Notes under the pieces: generated by a model | The model's database searches: none | What the model saw: the letters and a program-made list of their open reading frames with translations, nothing else | What the model was told of the DNA's origin: nothing | Translations under genes and position numbers: made by a program | NCBI GenBank assembly: GCA_026419775.2 | Contig: JAOPGA020001688.1 | Location: forward strand, 141,312-205,311 | Direction: 5' to 3' | DNA length: 64,000 bases | Source of the DNA: Acrasis kona | Taxonomy: Eukaryota; Heterolobosea; Eutetramitea; Acrasida; Acrasidae | In this document: piece after piece, positions 12,101 to 21,278 of the stretch | Numbering within the stretch: position 1 is the stretch's first letter | Layout of the letters: every line of letters starts with the position of its first letter

Positions 12101-12528
12101 TCTGCATCTTGTAGGGCATTCTCCATGAGAAGTCTCATGCTGTACAGAATGTTTGAGTAAATTACATCTCGAAATCCACTTCGGTCATTATCGCTAAAAC
12201 CGTTATGGTATGCAAGTTTTGCTGCTTTAAAAAGAGAGGTTTTACCACCCCAGTTGCATCCAAGCTCCATTACCTACAAATACATTATTTCTTTTTCATT
12301 TCTATGCTTTACCTTTCTTTTAACTGCTTTATTCCTGTTCTGCTTAGGACTTAATTCGACGATAGCCCCTCTCCTACTTGGTGACATGGGCGGATAGATA
12401 TCATCGAGCTCATCAAGCTCTCTATCATCATCGTCCAACATGTCGATATCATTCCTCTTCTCGTCACTATAGTCGTCACCTCCGACCATGGCGGCGAGAG
12501 TGTCTATCGGACTAAGGCGTGGCTGCAT
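9156..12528 (-). CDS. G-alpha-like GTPase fused to two BTB domains and an F-box
   Basis: Four exons, 12528-12313, 12273-12055, 12016-11504 and 11468-9156, with introns of 39, 38 and 35 nt and all phase 0, give 1086 residues. Residues 1-72 are acidic and lack the Gly2/Cys3 lipid sites of normal G-alpha. The Ras-like and helical domains follow: P-loop GCNWGGKT (77-84), switch I RVKTTGI (214-220), DVGSER (236-241), NKID (308-311) and TKAV (369-372, the TCAT position). The G-alpha C-terminal helices read straight into exon 4. Then come a Pro/Ser-rich linker, BTB1 (about 522-594), a Ser-rich linker, BTB2 (about 758-824) with a BACK-like tail, and an F-box (about 942-984). The order GTPase, linker, two BTBs resembles RhoBTB. 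Likely a ubiquitin-ligase adaptor gated by a nucleotide-binding domain; that role is inference. Confidence 0.85.
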
Positions 12529-13091
12529 TTGTCTTCAGAATAACGGTGAGATGACCAAAGAAATATTTTACTACATAAACTTCAGAAGCAGAAAAAATAA
12601 CCTGTCAAAGTCTGCTATTTTGGGTGGACAAACTTTTTTTGTAGATAAAAAAGATAATTATTATAACAACATGAATTCGGCTTGATTCTCCTACATAAAT
12701 TGAGTTTTAGGTGATAATATGAAAGTTAGTTTCTCTATTCACACTCCGCGGTTCAAAGATTTTTTTGGCCTAAATTGTTATCTTTGACTTAAATGGATAG
12801 TGTGGTGCTGTTTATAAAGGGTGCGAATAATCCACCAGTCCCGTTTCCTACTTCTTTTTTTGTTGAAAATATGCAACTCCTTGAATTTTGAAGCATTATT
12901 TTGTTGTCCCCAACAGCAGACCAATGTGTGGACCATAAAAGATGTTGTTCAAAAATGAAATGTGAAATGATGGCATCTTATTGTAGTGATAGCTTTACAA
13001 TTTTTTCGGACTATGCAGGATGGGACTGTCGGACTCCGACGCGACATCTCACAGCTTAAAAGTATGTTACTCAATGATTTACAAAGAAAGG
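12529..13091. other. Divergent intergenic region between G-alpha/BTB gene and FAD monooxygenase
   Basis: This 560-bp gap should hold both promoters. A TATA-like TTTATAAAGG is at 12811-12820. A short palindrome GTCGGA-C-TCCGAC sits at 13028-13040, just before the monooxygenase start. No ORF with convincing composition is present. Confidence 0.4.
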
Positions 13092-14309
13092 ATGAATAAT
13101 CAAAAAATTCTTATCTCTGGTGCTGGAGCTGCTGGCCAATGTTTAGCTTACTGGCTTAGTAGATACGGATTTCGTCCAACCGTTTGTGAAAGATCTCCTG
13201 CTCCGCGCATAGGTGGATTCGCGATAGATTTAAGAGGTGCTGCTCTTACAGTTGCAGAGCGCATGGAGATTATCAACGAGTGCATGGACAACAGAGTCCA
13301 CATGCAGACGATAGCCAGGCTAGATCAATATGGAGATGTTGTTTGGAAGACGGACGGAAACTTTGGAGCTGGAGAGGTTGCTTCTCGAGACATAGAGATC
13401 CTTAGAGATGATCTGACGGCCATCCTACAGAAAGCAATCCACAAGGATGTGGAGTACATTTTCAATGATACTATTTCAACAGTAGAACAAACTGAACAAG
13501 GTGTTGATGTATTGTTCAAGAGTGGTATCAAACGACAATTTGATCTAGTCATTGGTGCAGACGGGTTGCATTCAAACGTCCGTAAATTAGTATTTGGACC
13601 AGAATCTCAATTTGCGAGACCACTGGGAATGTACATTGGTATATTTACCATTAGAAACTTCCTCAAAATGGATAGAGAATGGCATATGTCCTATCTTCCC
13701 AACAAAATAATTAACATCATGCAATATGGACACGACAAGCACACACGTGCCATGTTGATATTTAAAAGCGACCCCATCCCTTATAACAGAAGAAATGTTA
13801 GTGAACAAAAGGCGATATTGAAGGGACAATTCAGAGATGATAACTACTGGGTTATATCCAAGATCTTAGACGCTCTGGACGAAGCCAATGATTTATACTT
13901 TGATGAAGTCACACAGATTCATATGGATAACTGGTCTCTAGGTAGAGTGGCACTAATAGGAGATGCTGCCAGTGCTACAACTCTTTTTGGAGGTCAGGGG
14001 ACCAGTAGCGCCGTAGTTGCAGCATACGTACTAGCCGGAGAGCTTAAAGAAGCAAAGGGAGACTACAAAACAGCGTTCGAGCGCTATGGCGAAGTATTTA
14101 AAGGATATGCTTCAAAGAATCAAGAACTTGCATTGTTAAGTAATCATGAATTTGCCATTCCAACTACATGGGAGGAAGTGGAGAAGATGAATACTGAGCT
14201 GCGTGGTTTAACAGAGGAAGCAAAGCAGAATGAACCTGATTCTACATCCGCTGGAGATTTTATTCAAAACGCTGCTAATGCAATTAACTTGAAGGATTAC
14301 ACCCAATAA
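13092..14309 (+). CDS. FAD-dependent monooxygenase (TetX/UbiH-like group A)
   Basis: Encodes 405 residues. The Rossmann dinucleotide motif ISGAGAAG is right at the N-terminus, the DG motif (IGADGLHS) is near the middle, and the GD motif (LIGDAAS) binds the FAD ribityl chain. This order is that of flavoprotein hydroxylases of the PHBH/UbiH/TetX class, which use NAD(P)H and O2 to hydroxylate small aromatic or polycyclic substrates. The substrate cannot be told. I chose the ATG at 13092 because the protein then begins directly with the beta-strand of the FAD domain; an in-frame ATG at 13020 would add 24 weak residues and contains a palindrome that looks regulatory. A paralog of the same class lies at 37844-39097. 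Confidence 0.88.
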   Translation: MNNQKILISGAGAAGQCLAYWLSRYGFRPTVCERSPAPRIGGFAIDLRGAALTVAERMEIINECMDNRVHMQTIARLDQYGDVVWKTDGNFGAGEVASRDIEILRDDLTAILQKAIHKDVEYIFNDTISTVEQTEQGVDVLFKSGIKRQFDLVIGADGLHSNVRKLVFGPESQFARPLGMYIGIFTIRNFLKMDREWHMSYLPNKIINIMQYGHDKHTRAMLIFKSDPIPYNRRNVSEQKAILKGQFRDDNYWVISKILDALDEANDLYFDEVTQIHMDNWSLGRVALIGDAASATTLFGGQGTSSAVVAAYVLAGELKEAKGDYKTAFERYGEVFKGYASKNQELALLSNHEFAIPTTWEEVEKMNTELRGLTEEAKQNEPDSTSAGDFIQNAANAINLKDYTQ

Positions 14310-14623
14310 ATATGCTTCGATGTTCAAGATTATTACATGTTTGTCATTGTTGCAAGTTCGGCAAGTGGAAGTCTTTAACTAGACGATTTGTATGAACACA
14401 TGCTGCCCCTCCTATTTCATTCTTGTCGTCTGCTTTACAAGATCCATCAGTCCTATTTAATGTTTGTCATCTGCGATGTGTAGGTGATGACGGTTGAGAA
14501 TAATAAATGTTCGCGTAGGTTTGATTTCATAAATCGTTGTGCACCTTCGTGAAAAAATCTGGTGTGCGAACATCTCCGTGGAGTAATCTTCCATTAGTTC
14601 ATTTAGTTGACAGCGCATTACAA
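14310..14623. other. Intergenic gap
   Basis: About 310 bp between the monooxygenase and the sugar kinase. I see no RNA gene, repeat or convincing ORF; it should contain the kinase promoter and leader. Confidence 0.4.
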
Positions 14624-15650
14624 ATGAGCAAGGTTGTGGTTGGTGTTGACGGTGGAGGAACGAAGACACATTGTTCTGTTATAGATTATGAGACACAAAC
14701 TTTGCTTGGTACAGGGATTTCGTCATGTAGTAATCAAAATAGTGTTGGCAAAGAAAAGGCACACCAGGCCATAGATGCTGCAATAAAGTCGGCTCTTGAA
14801 AATGCTAAAGTCGATGTATCTAATGGTACGTTTTGAGAAAACAGTACACTCATCATTTAAAGTGGTCGGAATTTGCCTTGGAATTAGCGGAGTGGACAGG
14901 CCAGACGACGTGAACACCGTTAAGGAATGGGTCAAACAAATATTCGGCGAAAGTTTTGACGTAGAAAAATCAGCATTGGTATATAACGACGGTGTAACGG
15001 CGATTGCAAGTGGTACAAAGGGCAGTTTAGAGGATGCCATGGTAATCATTAGTGGAACCGGTAGCATCTGTATCGGAAGCAAAAATGAAAAAGAGTTTGT
15101 CAGAACTGGTGGATGGGGGTAAGTTCTAGATGTAGAGTTAGCTAACCTGTATAGACCTAAAATTGGAGACCAAGGCAATGCATGGTCCATTGGAAATAAA
15201 ATTTTAGGAAGCGTGGCCCGTTCAGTAGACGGCGTTGGTCCGTTCACTGAATTAGCAGATGCAGTAAAGCAACACTTGAAGTTGAAGGACTTGACTGAGT
15301 TGATCCCTTACATTTATGCTTCGCAAGAATGGACAAGAGTTGCCGATCTAGCCCCACTCGCGACGCAACTTTTTGAGACAGATAAAGTAGCGAAAGAGAT
15401 TATCAAAAGTGAGGTGCAGAGTTTAAGAGATTTGGCTTGTGGAGCAGGCGCGAAAATGTGCTGGGCGAAAGATAAACCTTTTACATTGGTGTTCTGCGGT
15501 AGCGTGCTAACTCACAAGGACAGCGTTGTTGCAGAAGAACTCACACGTACCTTAAAAACTTGTTTCGACAACGTGAACATTGTGTACCCTCAGGTTGAGC
15601 CATCAATGGGTGCTGCTCAACTCGTTTCAAACTACCTAAAGAAACAATAA
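14624..15650 (+). CDS. N-acetylglucosamine kinase (BadF/BcrA ATPase family)
   Basis: Three exons, 14624-14825, 14863-15118 and 15155-15650 (introns 37 and 36 nt), give 317 residues. The N-terminus shows the phosphate-1 motif DGGGTKT of the ASKHA sugar-kinase fold. The SGTGS phosphate-2 motif is followed by the family signature GGWG..IGDQGNAW, which is rebuilt exactly across intron 2. The family (mammalian NAGK) phosphorylates GlcNAc to GlcNAc-6-P in the cytosol, salvaging the sugar from lysosomal breakdown of glycoconjugates or bacterial walls. That would suit a bacterivorous amoeba. Start is the first ATG in frame with the glycine-rich motif. A related ATPase of the BadF group is a less likely alternative. 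Confidence 0.88.
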
Positions 15651-15714
15651 ACTCAATTCAATTAACATTTTAATTAATTTTCCATAATATAATATTATGA
15701 ACTTTATCTATTAA

Positions 15715-15785
15715 TCAGCACTAGTATAGTGGTAGAATACAAGACTGTCACTCTTGTGACCGGGGTTCGATTCCCCGGTGCTAAG
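15715..15785 (+). tRNA. tRNA-Asp (GTC)
   Basis: A 71-nt cloverleaf can be drawn. The anticodon stem CAAGA/TCTTG encloses loop CTGTCAC, with anticodon GTC at 34-36. The T arm is CGGGG-TTCGATT-CCCCG. The D-arm region TAGTATAGTGG doubles as the A box, and GGTTCGATTCC is the B box. The acceptor stem TCAGCAC/GTGCTAA has one mismatch and discriminator G, as expected for Asp. There is no intron. A run of five T at 15787-15791 is the Pol III terminator. Confidence 0.9.
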
Positions 15786-15786
15786 C

Positions 15787-15791
15787 TTTTT
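15787..15791 (+). terminator. Pol III oligo-T terminator of tRNA-Asp
   Basis: TTTTT begins two bases after the tRNA discriminator base, the usual RNA polymerase III stop signal. Confidence 0.8.
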
Positions 15792-16373
15792 GCCTTACTC
15801 GATGTGGTGCTAAACACAACAAAAAAATAGAAGCACAACCTGTTAACCATATCTAATAAAATCTGTGACTTCTCGTGAACTCTTTTATGGAGAATGGCAG
15901 TTCTTAATAAATCGTTCCACAATATTTTACAATTCAACATTTAGATAGCTTCCTTCGTCGCTACGAAAAAGCCCACACCCATTTGTAGTGCCCGAAATTA
16001 TTTCCAATTTTGATTGAATGATCTGTTCTCTTCCTCTGACCTCTAATCGTAGGGATGATGTCATGTGGCTTGATTAAGTAAAGAGATCACATTTTCAGTG
16101 ACCCCTTGATGTGAAATTACAGACTTCTTTCGTCAATAGAACGAAGCTATATAAAAGAGGTCGGTCCGCTTCACAAAGTGCTTCTGCTTTCACTTCAATA
16201 ACGAATCGCATCTCGTAAAATTCATGTTTGTATTGTTGGATATTTGGTTTTCGACAACAAAAACTGATATCCCTTTTCTTCCTATTTGAAAAGTCCTTTT
16301 GTTGGTTGATCCGGAACTACAACCTCAAAAATAAAAAGTATCTCGTCTTCAAAAAGACAACTCGGAAAACAAA
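15792..16373 (+). promoter_or_regulatory. Promoter and long leader of the UBE3A-like gene
   Basis: A good TATA box, TATATAAAAG, lies at 16148-16157, so transcription probably starts near 16180 and leaves a leader of ~190 nt. The leader contains one upstream ATG at 16224, which opens a 21-codon ORF ending in TGA at 16287-16289, before the main start at 16374. Nothing else convincing is seen in this 580-bp gap. Confidence 0.6.
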
Positions 16374-18695
16374 ATGAGTGACCTGGTGGACTCCTCCGAT
16401 CCTACGAACCCAGTAGATTCACCCATGTCAGAATCGCAAAGAGACGAACGACCAAACGACGACACGAACCCAGCAAAACAGCAAGCAGAAAAAACGATAT
16501 CAATAAAGGTTCCTAAAGAAAGAAAAGCCCTTGTAGAATTATTTTTGATGACCTTCCGCAGCCAACTCAAAGATGGGTGCAAATTAGGAGAATCATGTAA
16601 CAACTACTACTGCGCTTCCAATCCAAACCTTAAGGAAGACATTAACGCTCTTGCCATCCAGCTAACAGGCTCTGCATTAAACTCTGGAAAATTCCATTTC
16701 TGCAACTGCACCAACGACATGCTAGCTCAATATTTGGATAATCCAAGCACCACCAACAATCACGTGACGCCTCATTTCTTGATCGTCCAATCAAAAACAT
16801 TTGAAACCGCCTTTGCACTACAAACAAAAGAATCAACATACATTGAAGATTTGATCCAAAGAGTCTTCTCAACCGAAGAATCACTCATACACAGTTTCAA
16901 ACCATCATCATCTCCATCATCAGACAATATTGATTTTGAAGGCCTTGAACGCGTTTATGAACTAATATCAAAGAATGAATCAGCAACCAAGACGTTAACG
17001 GAGGCCATCGCAGAATACACCAAAAATCAAAGCGCCAAAAAACTAACTCAAGTCAACCACGTTCGACAATTCAGCATCATCCTTCAATGTCCACAATTAA
17101 TGGAACCGACCACTCACGACAGTCTCAACCACATTAACATTTGCATCCTATCCAGCAACAAGAATTGTAAAATAGCATTAGAAAATACGTTCAAGGAGAT
17201 GCCGAAGGACATTTTCAAAAGAGTGGTCAGCGTCTATCAACAATTCATCACCGTCCAATTGTACCTTCGCGGATTCATCGACGTCAAGATTGCACATGCC
17301 ACCAGGGTGCTCGAAATACTCAACAGAGCCAACGAATCAAGAAGCATCTTTGACAAATTACCATTCCAAGAATTCAACAATGATGCGGTGAACAACATCG
17401 TGGACCTCAAACAAGATTTCAATCGATGGATGAGCGGAATCATGGAAAAGGAACGATTCGCATCTTCCAATCAGCCCATGCCCAAAAAAAACAAATTCGA
17501 TAATTTTGCATTTTGTAACTTTCCGTTCATATTGGACACTGCGAGCAAATCAAAAGTGTTACAAATCGATGCCGGCAAACACCAAAATGAAGAATTGAGA
17601 AATGCAATCGTCACGCAATTCTTCACGCAACAGACCAGCAGTTTATATTTGGTGCTACGAGTGGTCCGTACCAATCTGATCTACACCGCATTGAACGAGA
17701 TCATCAACAAGAAGAGAGATTTGAAAAAATCGCTCAAGGTCCAGTTCGTCGGCGAGGAGGGAGTCGATCAGGGCGGAGTGCAGAAGGAATTCTTTCAATT
17801 GATCGTGAGACAAATTTTCGATGTGAATTATGGAATGTTCGAATTGAATGCGGACACGAGAAACTTTTGGTTCAATTGCAATTCGTTCGAAAACGATGAC
17901 GAATTCATGTTGATCGGCGTGATCATCGGATTGGCCATTTACAATGGGGTCATTCTGGACGTTAGGTTCCCGCGCGTAGTTTACAAAAAAATATTGGGAG
18001 AGAACGTGACGTTCGAAGATTTACAAGACATGGACCCCACGTTGGCCAAGGGATTGATTCAATTGTTGGAATACGAAGGAAACGTGGAGGAAACGTTTTG
18101 CAGGACGTTCCAGGTGGAAACGGAAGCATTCGGAAAAGTGGTCGCGCACGATTTGGTGCCCGGAGGAGAAGGCATGATGGTGACGGACAAGAACAGACAG
18201 GATTACGTCGATTTGTACGTGGAGTGGAGATTGGAAACGAGCGTACAAAAACAATTCGATGCGTTCATGGAGGGATTCCAAATGGTGCTGAACGACGATC
18301 ACATTTTGAAATTATTCAAACCTGAGGAATTGGAACTCATGGTTTGTGGATCGCCAGAATTTGATTTTGATGCATTGGAGAGGAGCACCAAATATGCGGA
18401 TGGATTTGTCAAGGAGGACGAGACGATTGTAAATTTCTGGCAGGTTGTGAAGAGTTTTAGCGAACAGGACAAGAAAAAGTTTTTGGCATTTTGTACAGGA
18501 AGCGATAGGGTGCCGATCAAGGGACTTGGCAATCTGCAATTTGTAATTATTAAGAATGGAGATGATTCGGAGAGGCTGCCAACGGCTCATACTTGTTTTA
18601 ATTATCTATTGTTGCCAAAGTATGCCACCAAGGAGAAATTAAGGGAGAAATTAATGTCGGCGATCGAAAACTTTGAAGGATTCGGACTCAAATAA
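16374..18695 (+). CDS. HECT E3 ubiquitin ligase, UBE3A-like, with AZUL zinc domain
   Basis: Encodes 773 residues in one exon. After a ~45-residue polar leader comes an AZUL-type zinc domain (about 48-115) with Cys69, Cys75, Cys80 and Cys110 spaced as in UBE3A, including the C-N-x-Y-Y-C-A-S segment. The AZUL domain of UBE3A binds the proteasome subunit RPN10. The middle part is helical. The C-terminal ~350 residues are a HECT domain. The catalytic Cys is Cys741 in HTCFNYLLLP, which accepts ubiquitin from an E2 before passing it to substrate. Both signature ends are intact and the length is close to human UBE3A (about 850-875), so this looks like a functional ortholog. Translation may be tuned by the uORF in its leader. 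Confidence 0.92.
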   Translation: MSDLVDSSDPTNPVDSPMSESQRDERPNDDTNPAKQQAEKTISIKVPKERKALVELFLMTFRSQLKDGCKLGESCNNYYCASNPNLKEDINALAIQLTGSALNSGKFHFCNCTNDMLAQYLDNPSTTNNHVTPHFLIVQSKTFETAFALQTKESTYIEDLIQRVFSTEESLIHSFKPSSSPSSDNIDFEGLERVYELISKNESATKTLTEAIAEYTKNQSAKKLTQVNHVRQFSIILQCPQLMEPTTHDSLNHINICILSSNKNCKIALENTFKEMPKDIFKRVVSVYQQFITVQLYLRGFIDVKIAHATRVLEILNRANESRSIFDKLPFQEFNNDAVNNIVDLKQDFNRWMSGIMEKERFASSNQPMPKKNKFDNFAFCNFPFILDTASKSKVLQIDAGKHQNEELRNAIVTQFFTQQTSSLYLVLRVVRTNLIYTALNEIINKKRDLKKSLKVQFVGEEGVDQGGVQKEFFQLIVRQIFDVNYGMFELNADTRNFWFNCNSFENDDEFMLIGVIIGLAIYNGVILDVRFPRVVYKKILGENVTFEDLQDMDPTLAKGLIQLLEYEGNVEETFCRTFQVETEAFGKVVAHDLVPGGEGMMVTDKNRQDYVDLYVEWRLETSVQKQFDAFMEGFQMVLNDDHILKLFKPEELELMVCGSPEFDFDALERSTKYADGFVKEDETIVNFWQVVKSFSEQDKKKFLAFCTGSDRVPIKGLGNLQFVIIKNGDDSERLPTAHTCFNYLLLPKYATKEKLREKLMSAIENFEGFGLK

Positions 18696-18752
18696 AAAGG
18701 TCATTATTTAATCTACAATGTTTTTTTTTTGCCCTCATATCATTGATCCCGA

Positions 18753-19112
18753 TTAAAATCGTTTGCTTCTTTCTAAAAGTTCTGGATATGGGTCGTTGCC
18801 TTTTAGTCCTGTCGATTGTGGAAGTTGGTCAATGTCGCCATCACCCCAACCAGCTCTAATGTGGTCCTCGTTACCATAGAATCTGTAACCCTTGAATGCT
18901 TGGAAATGTTGTTTTCTAATCTTATTCTTTGCTTGGTCCTCCTCAAGACGATAGTGTCTTCCAGCTTGTAATTCTTTATCGCTGGGCATGTATCTATCGA
19001 TGAATTTTGATATTTGTAATTCCTTTCCAAAGTATGCTACGGTGCCCAATGAGAGTGCGCATGTCAGTGCGACAAGTTTGTGCGTTCTGGTAAATGGACT
19101 ATATTCTCCCAT
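18753..19112 (-). CDS. Small single-pass membrane protein
   Basis: Encodes 119 residues. One hydrophobic segment (about 12-30) follows a short N-terminus; the remaining ~85 residues are charged and helical, with a Gly/Trp/Tyr-containing end. Small one-helix proteins of this kind are common accessory subunits of mitochondrial complexes, but no motif proves that. It is transcribed divergently from the uL4 gene, with 125 bp between the starts, and converges on the HECT ligase gene. Family not recognised. Confidence 0.65.
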   Translation of the reverse strand: MGEYSPFTRTHKLVALTCALSLGTVAYFGKELQISKFIDRYMPSDKELQAGRHYRLEEDQAKNKIRKQHFQAFKGYRFYGNEDHIRAGWGDGDIDQLPQSTGLKGNDPYPELLERSKRF

Positions 19113-19237
19113 GACACCAAGGTTTTAAAATTGTAAGTTGACCGGGGATTTTTTGTGCACGACCAACCCAGAAGTAGGTGTGAAAAAATAAATAGTTTTT
19201 GTGAACAAAACAAAAGAGCACACGTCGAAAATACAAA

Positions 19238-20442
19238 ATGGTATGTACATTATACTGGGACACTGGGCAAGCTATGCAATATCAATGTGTGAAAATGTTG
19301 TGTATTCCATGGCCTGTTCTGCTGTCCTTTTTATTGAGCATGGACTAACTCATTTTTAGGCTCTAAACAGACCCCAAGTTTCAGTTTTCAACTATAGCAA
19401 CCCAAGCGAGACCAAGGGACAAGCAGCTCTCCCAGACGTCTTCAACGTACCAATCCGTACTGACCTCGTCAATGTTATCCACAACTTTTTAAGAATGAAC
19501 AGACGTCAACCATACGCTGTTAACTTCTTCACCGGTCACCAACACTCCGCCGAATCATGGGGTACTGGTCGTGCCGTCTCACGTATTCCTCGTGTAAGCG
19601 GTGGTGGTACGCACAGAGCCGGACAGGGAGCCTTCGGTAACATGTGCCGTTCAGGTCGCATGTTCGCCCCAACAAAGACATGGAGAAGATGGATGCATCA
19701 AATCAAGAAGAACGAGAGAAGATACGCAACCGCTTCAGCCATCGCCGCCTCATCCGTAACTGGTTTGGTTTTGGCCCGTGGTCACCGCGCCGAGCAAGTC
19801 AGAGAACTTCCATTGGTTGTCACTGACGAACTCCAAAGCATCAAGAAGACCAAGGAAGCCGTCAACTTCTTGAAGGGAGTTGGTGCATACCCAGACGTAA
19901 GAAAGGTCTTGACCACCAAGAAGGTCCGCCCAGGTAAGGGTAAGGCCAGGAACAGGAGATACTTGCGCAGACGTGGTCCATTGGTTGTCTACAAGAACAA
20001 CTCTGGATTGACCAATGCCTTCCGCAACTTGCCAGGTGTTGACACCATCAGCGTCGACAGACTAACCCTATTGCAATTGGCACCAGGAGGACACGTCGGT
20101 CGTTTGATCATCTGGACCGAGTCCGCATTCAATGCTTTGAACGAACGTTTCGGTTCATACGATGGCGTCAACGGTGCCACCAACTTGAAGGGACGTAACG
20201 GTCAAGCATACAAGCTACACCGCCCCGTCATGGTCAACACTGATGTTGAAAGAATCATTCAATCAGATGCCGTCCAAAACGTTGTTCGCCCACGCAAGCT
20301 TCCAGCCAAGAGAAGGTTCATCAAGAGAAACCCATTGAAGAGCTTGAAGGCCTTGAACCACTTGAACCCCTATGCCACCAAGCAAGAGAGATTGAGACAA
20401 TTGAGAGCCAGAAGAGCTGCTTCCAAGGCCACCACTGCATAA
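19238..20442 (+). CDS. RPL4: Large-subunit ribosomal protein uL4
   Basis: Exon 1 is only the ATG (19238-19240). A 119-nt GTATGT..TTTAG intron with an ACTAAC branch-like site follows, then exon 2 (19360-20442), for 361 residues. The sequence matches eukaryotic uL4 closely: the N-terminal VSVFNYSNP stretch, the basic SWGTGRAVSRIPR loop region lining the exit tunnel, and the Lys/Arg-rich C-terminal extension. uL4 is a structural rRNA-binding protein of the 60S subunit. Starting at the internal ATG at 19495 would lose ~85 conserved residues, so the split start is strongly preferred. The intron is three times longer than any other in the window. Confidence 0.95.
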
Positions 20443-20580
20443 AAAACCAAACTTTAATAGTAAATAATATTGCTACAATTATATTATATCCAAACACTTT
20501 GTTTTCTTTTGATTCCTGGTTGATCTTGAAATATCCTTTTACCTTAATTATCTCTGGAAGATAAGTGGGAGAAATTTAGA

Positions 20581-21225
20581 ATGAAGTTTGATGATATCAG
20601 TTCCATCGACATGGATCCAAACACCGTGAGAAGTGCAGCAGAAAATGCAAAAAAGTTTTTGAAAGAGTTGGATGCCTCCAACGCTTATGAACCACTCGTA
20701 GAGGCTGAAGGAGCAAAAGTAGAAAAGATTCCACCACCACCCGTTGCCGGCACTTATCGTATGACTGGAATTGTCAATGCATCAGCAAAGAAGACTTTTG
20801 ATGTTCTGTCGGACGTAAACAATACCATTCCATTAAGTACTTCCATAGTCAAGATTGAAGTGTTGGATGAGATTGATGAGGGAAAGCTCAAAGTTATACA
20901 CCACGAACACAAAGCACCAGGATTTGCAGTGTCCGCTCGTGATTTTATTATAGTCACCACATCAGAAAAAGAAAATGATGGAAGCTACACAATCGTCAAT
21001 GCTAGCGTCGAACATCCCAAGAAGCCAGAAGTGTCAGGATTTGTAAGAGGTCACTTGATCGCATCTGGATATTTCTTATACCCTGAGGGCGATGATAAAT
21101 GCAAACTTGTTTACATCATTCAAACTGATCCAAAAGGTTGGATTCCTGGATGGGTTATTAGCATGGCAAACAAGCAGTTGCCTGAGACCTTCAAGCGTAT
21201 CACTGACTTCATCTCAAAGCAATAA
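20581..21225 (+). CDS. START-domain lipid-binding protein
   Basis: Encodes 214 residues covering a single START/SRPBCC fold (about 45-210), with the typical strand-rich pattern, an ARDF-type motif (SARDFIIVTT) and a long amphipathic C-terminal helix. START proteins bind one lipid or sterol molecule in a deep pocket and often move it between membranes. There is no signal peptide or membrane helix, so it is probably cytosolic. Ligand specificity cannot be read from the sequence. Start is the first ATG in an A-rich leader. Confidence 0.85.
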   Translation: MKFDDISSIDMDPNTVRSAAENAKKFLKELDASNAYEPLVEAEGAKVEKIPPPPVAGTYRMTGIVNASAKKTFDVLSDVNNTIPLSTSIVKIEVLDEIDEGKLKVIHHEHKAPGFAVSARDFIIVTTSEKENDGSYTIVNASVEHPKKPEVSGFVRGHLIASGYFLYPEGDDKCKLVYIIQTDPKGWIPGWVISMANKQLPETFKRITDFISKQ

Positions 21226-21278
21226 ACATGTGTTTCTGAATCCTGTTTGTTTGTAACAATGAACAACCTTGCACACAA

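Noticed and set aside
13020-13091. N-terminal extension of the FAD monooxygenase from the ATG at 13020
   Set aside because: The 24 extra residues would precede the first beta-strand of the FAD fold and have poor composition; the ATG at 13092 fits the family better.
14723-15247. 174-codon ORF on the minus strand
   Set aside because: It lies antisense to the GlcNAc kinase, across two of its introns, and has no domain; the plus-strand gene explains the sequence.
15704-15940. 78-codon minus-strand ORF
   Set aside because: It reads through the complement of the tRNA-Asp gene.
19241-19359. Possible snoRNA inside the long uL4 intron
   Set aside because: I looked for C/D boxes and an H/ACA layout and found no convincing pair.
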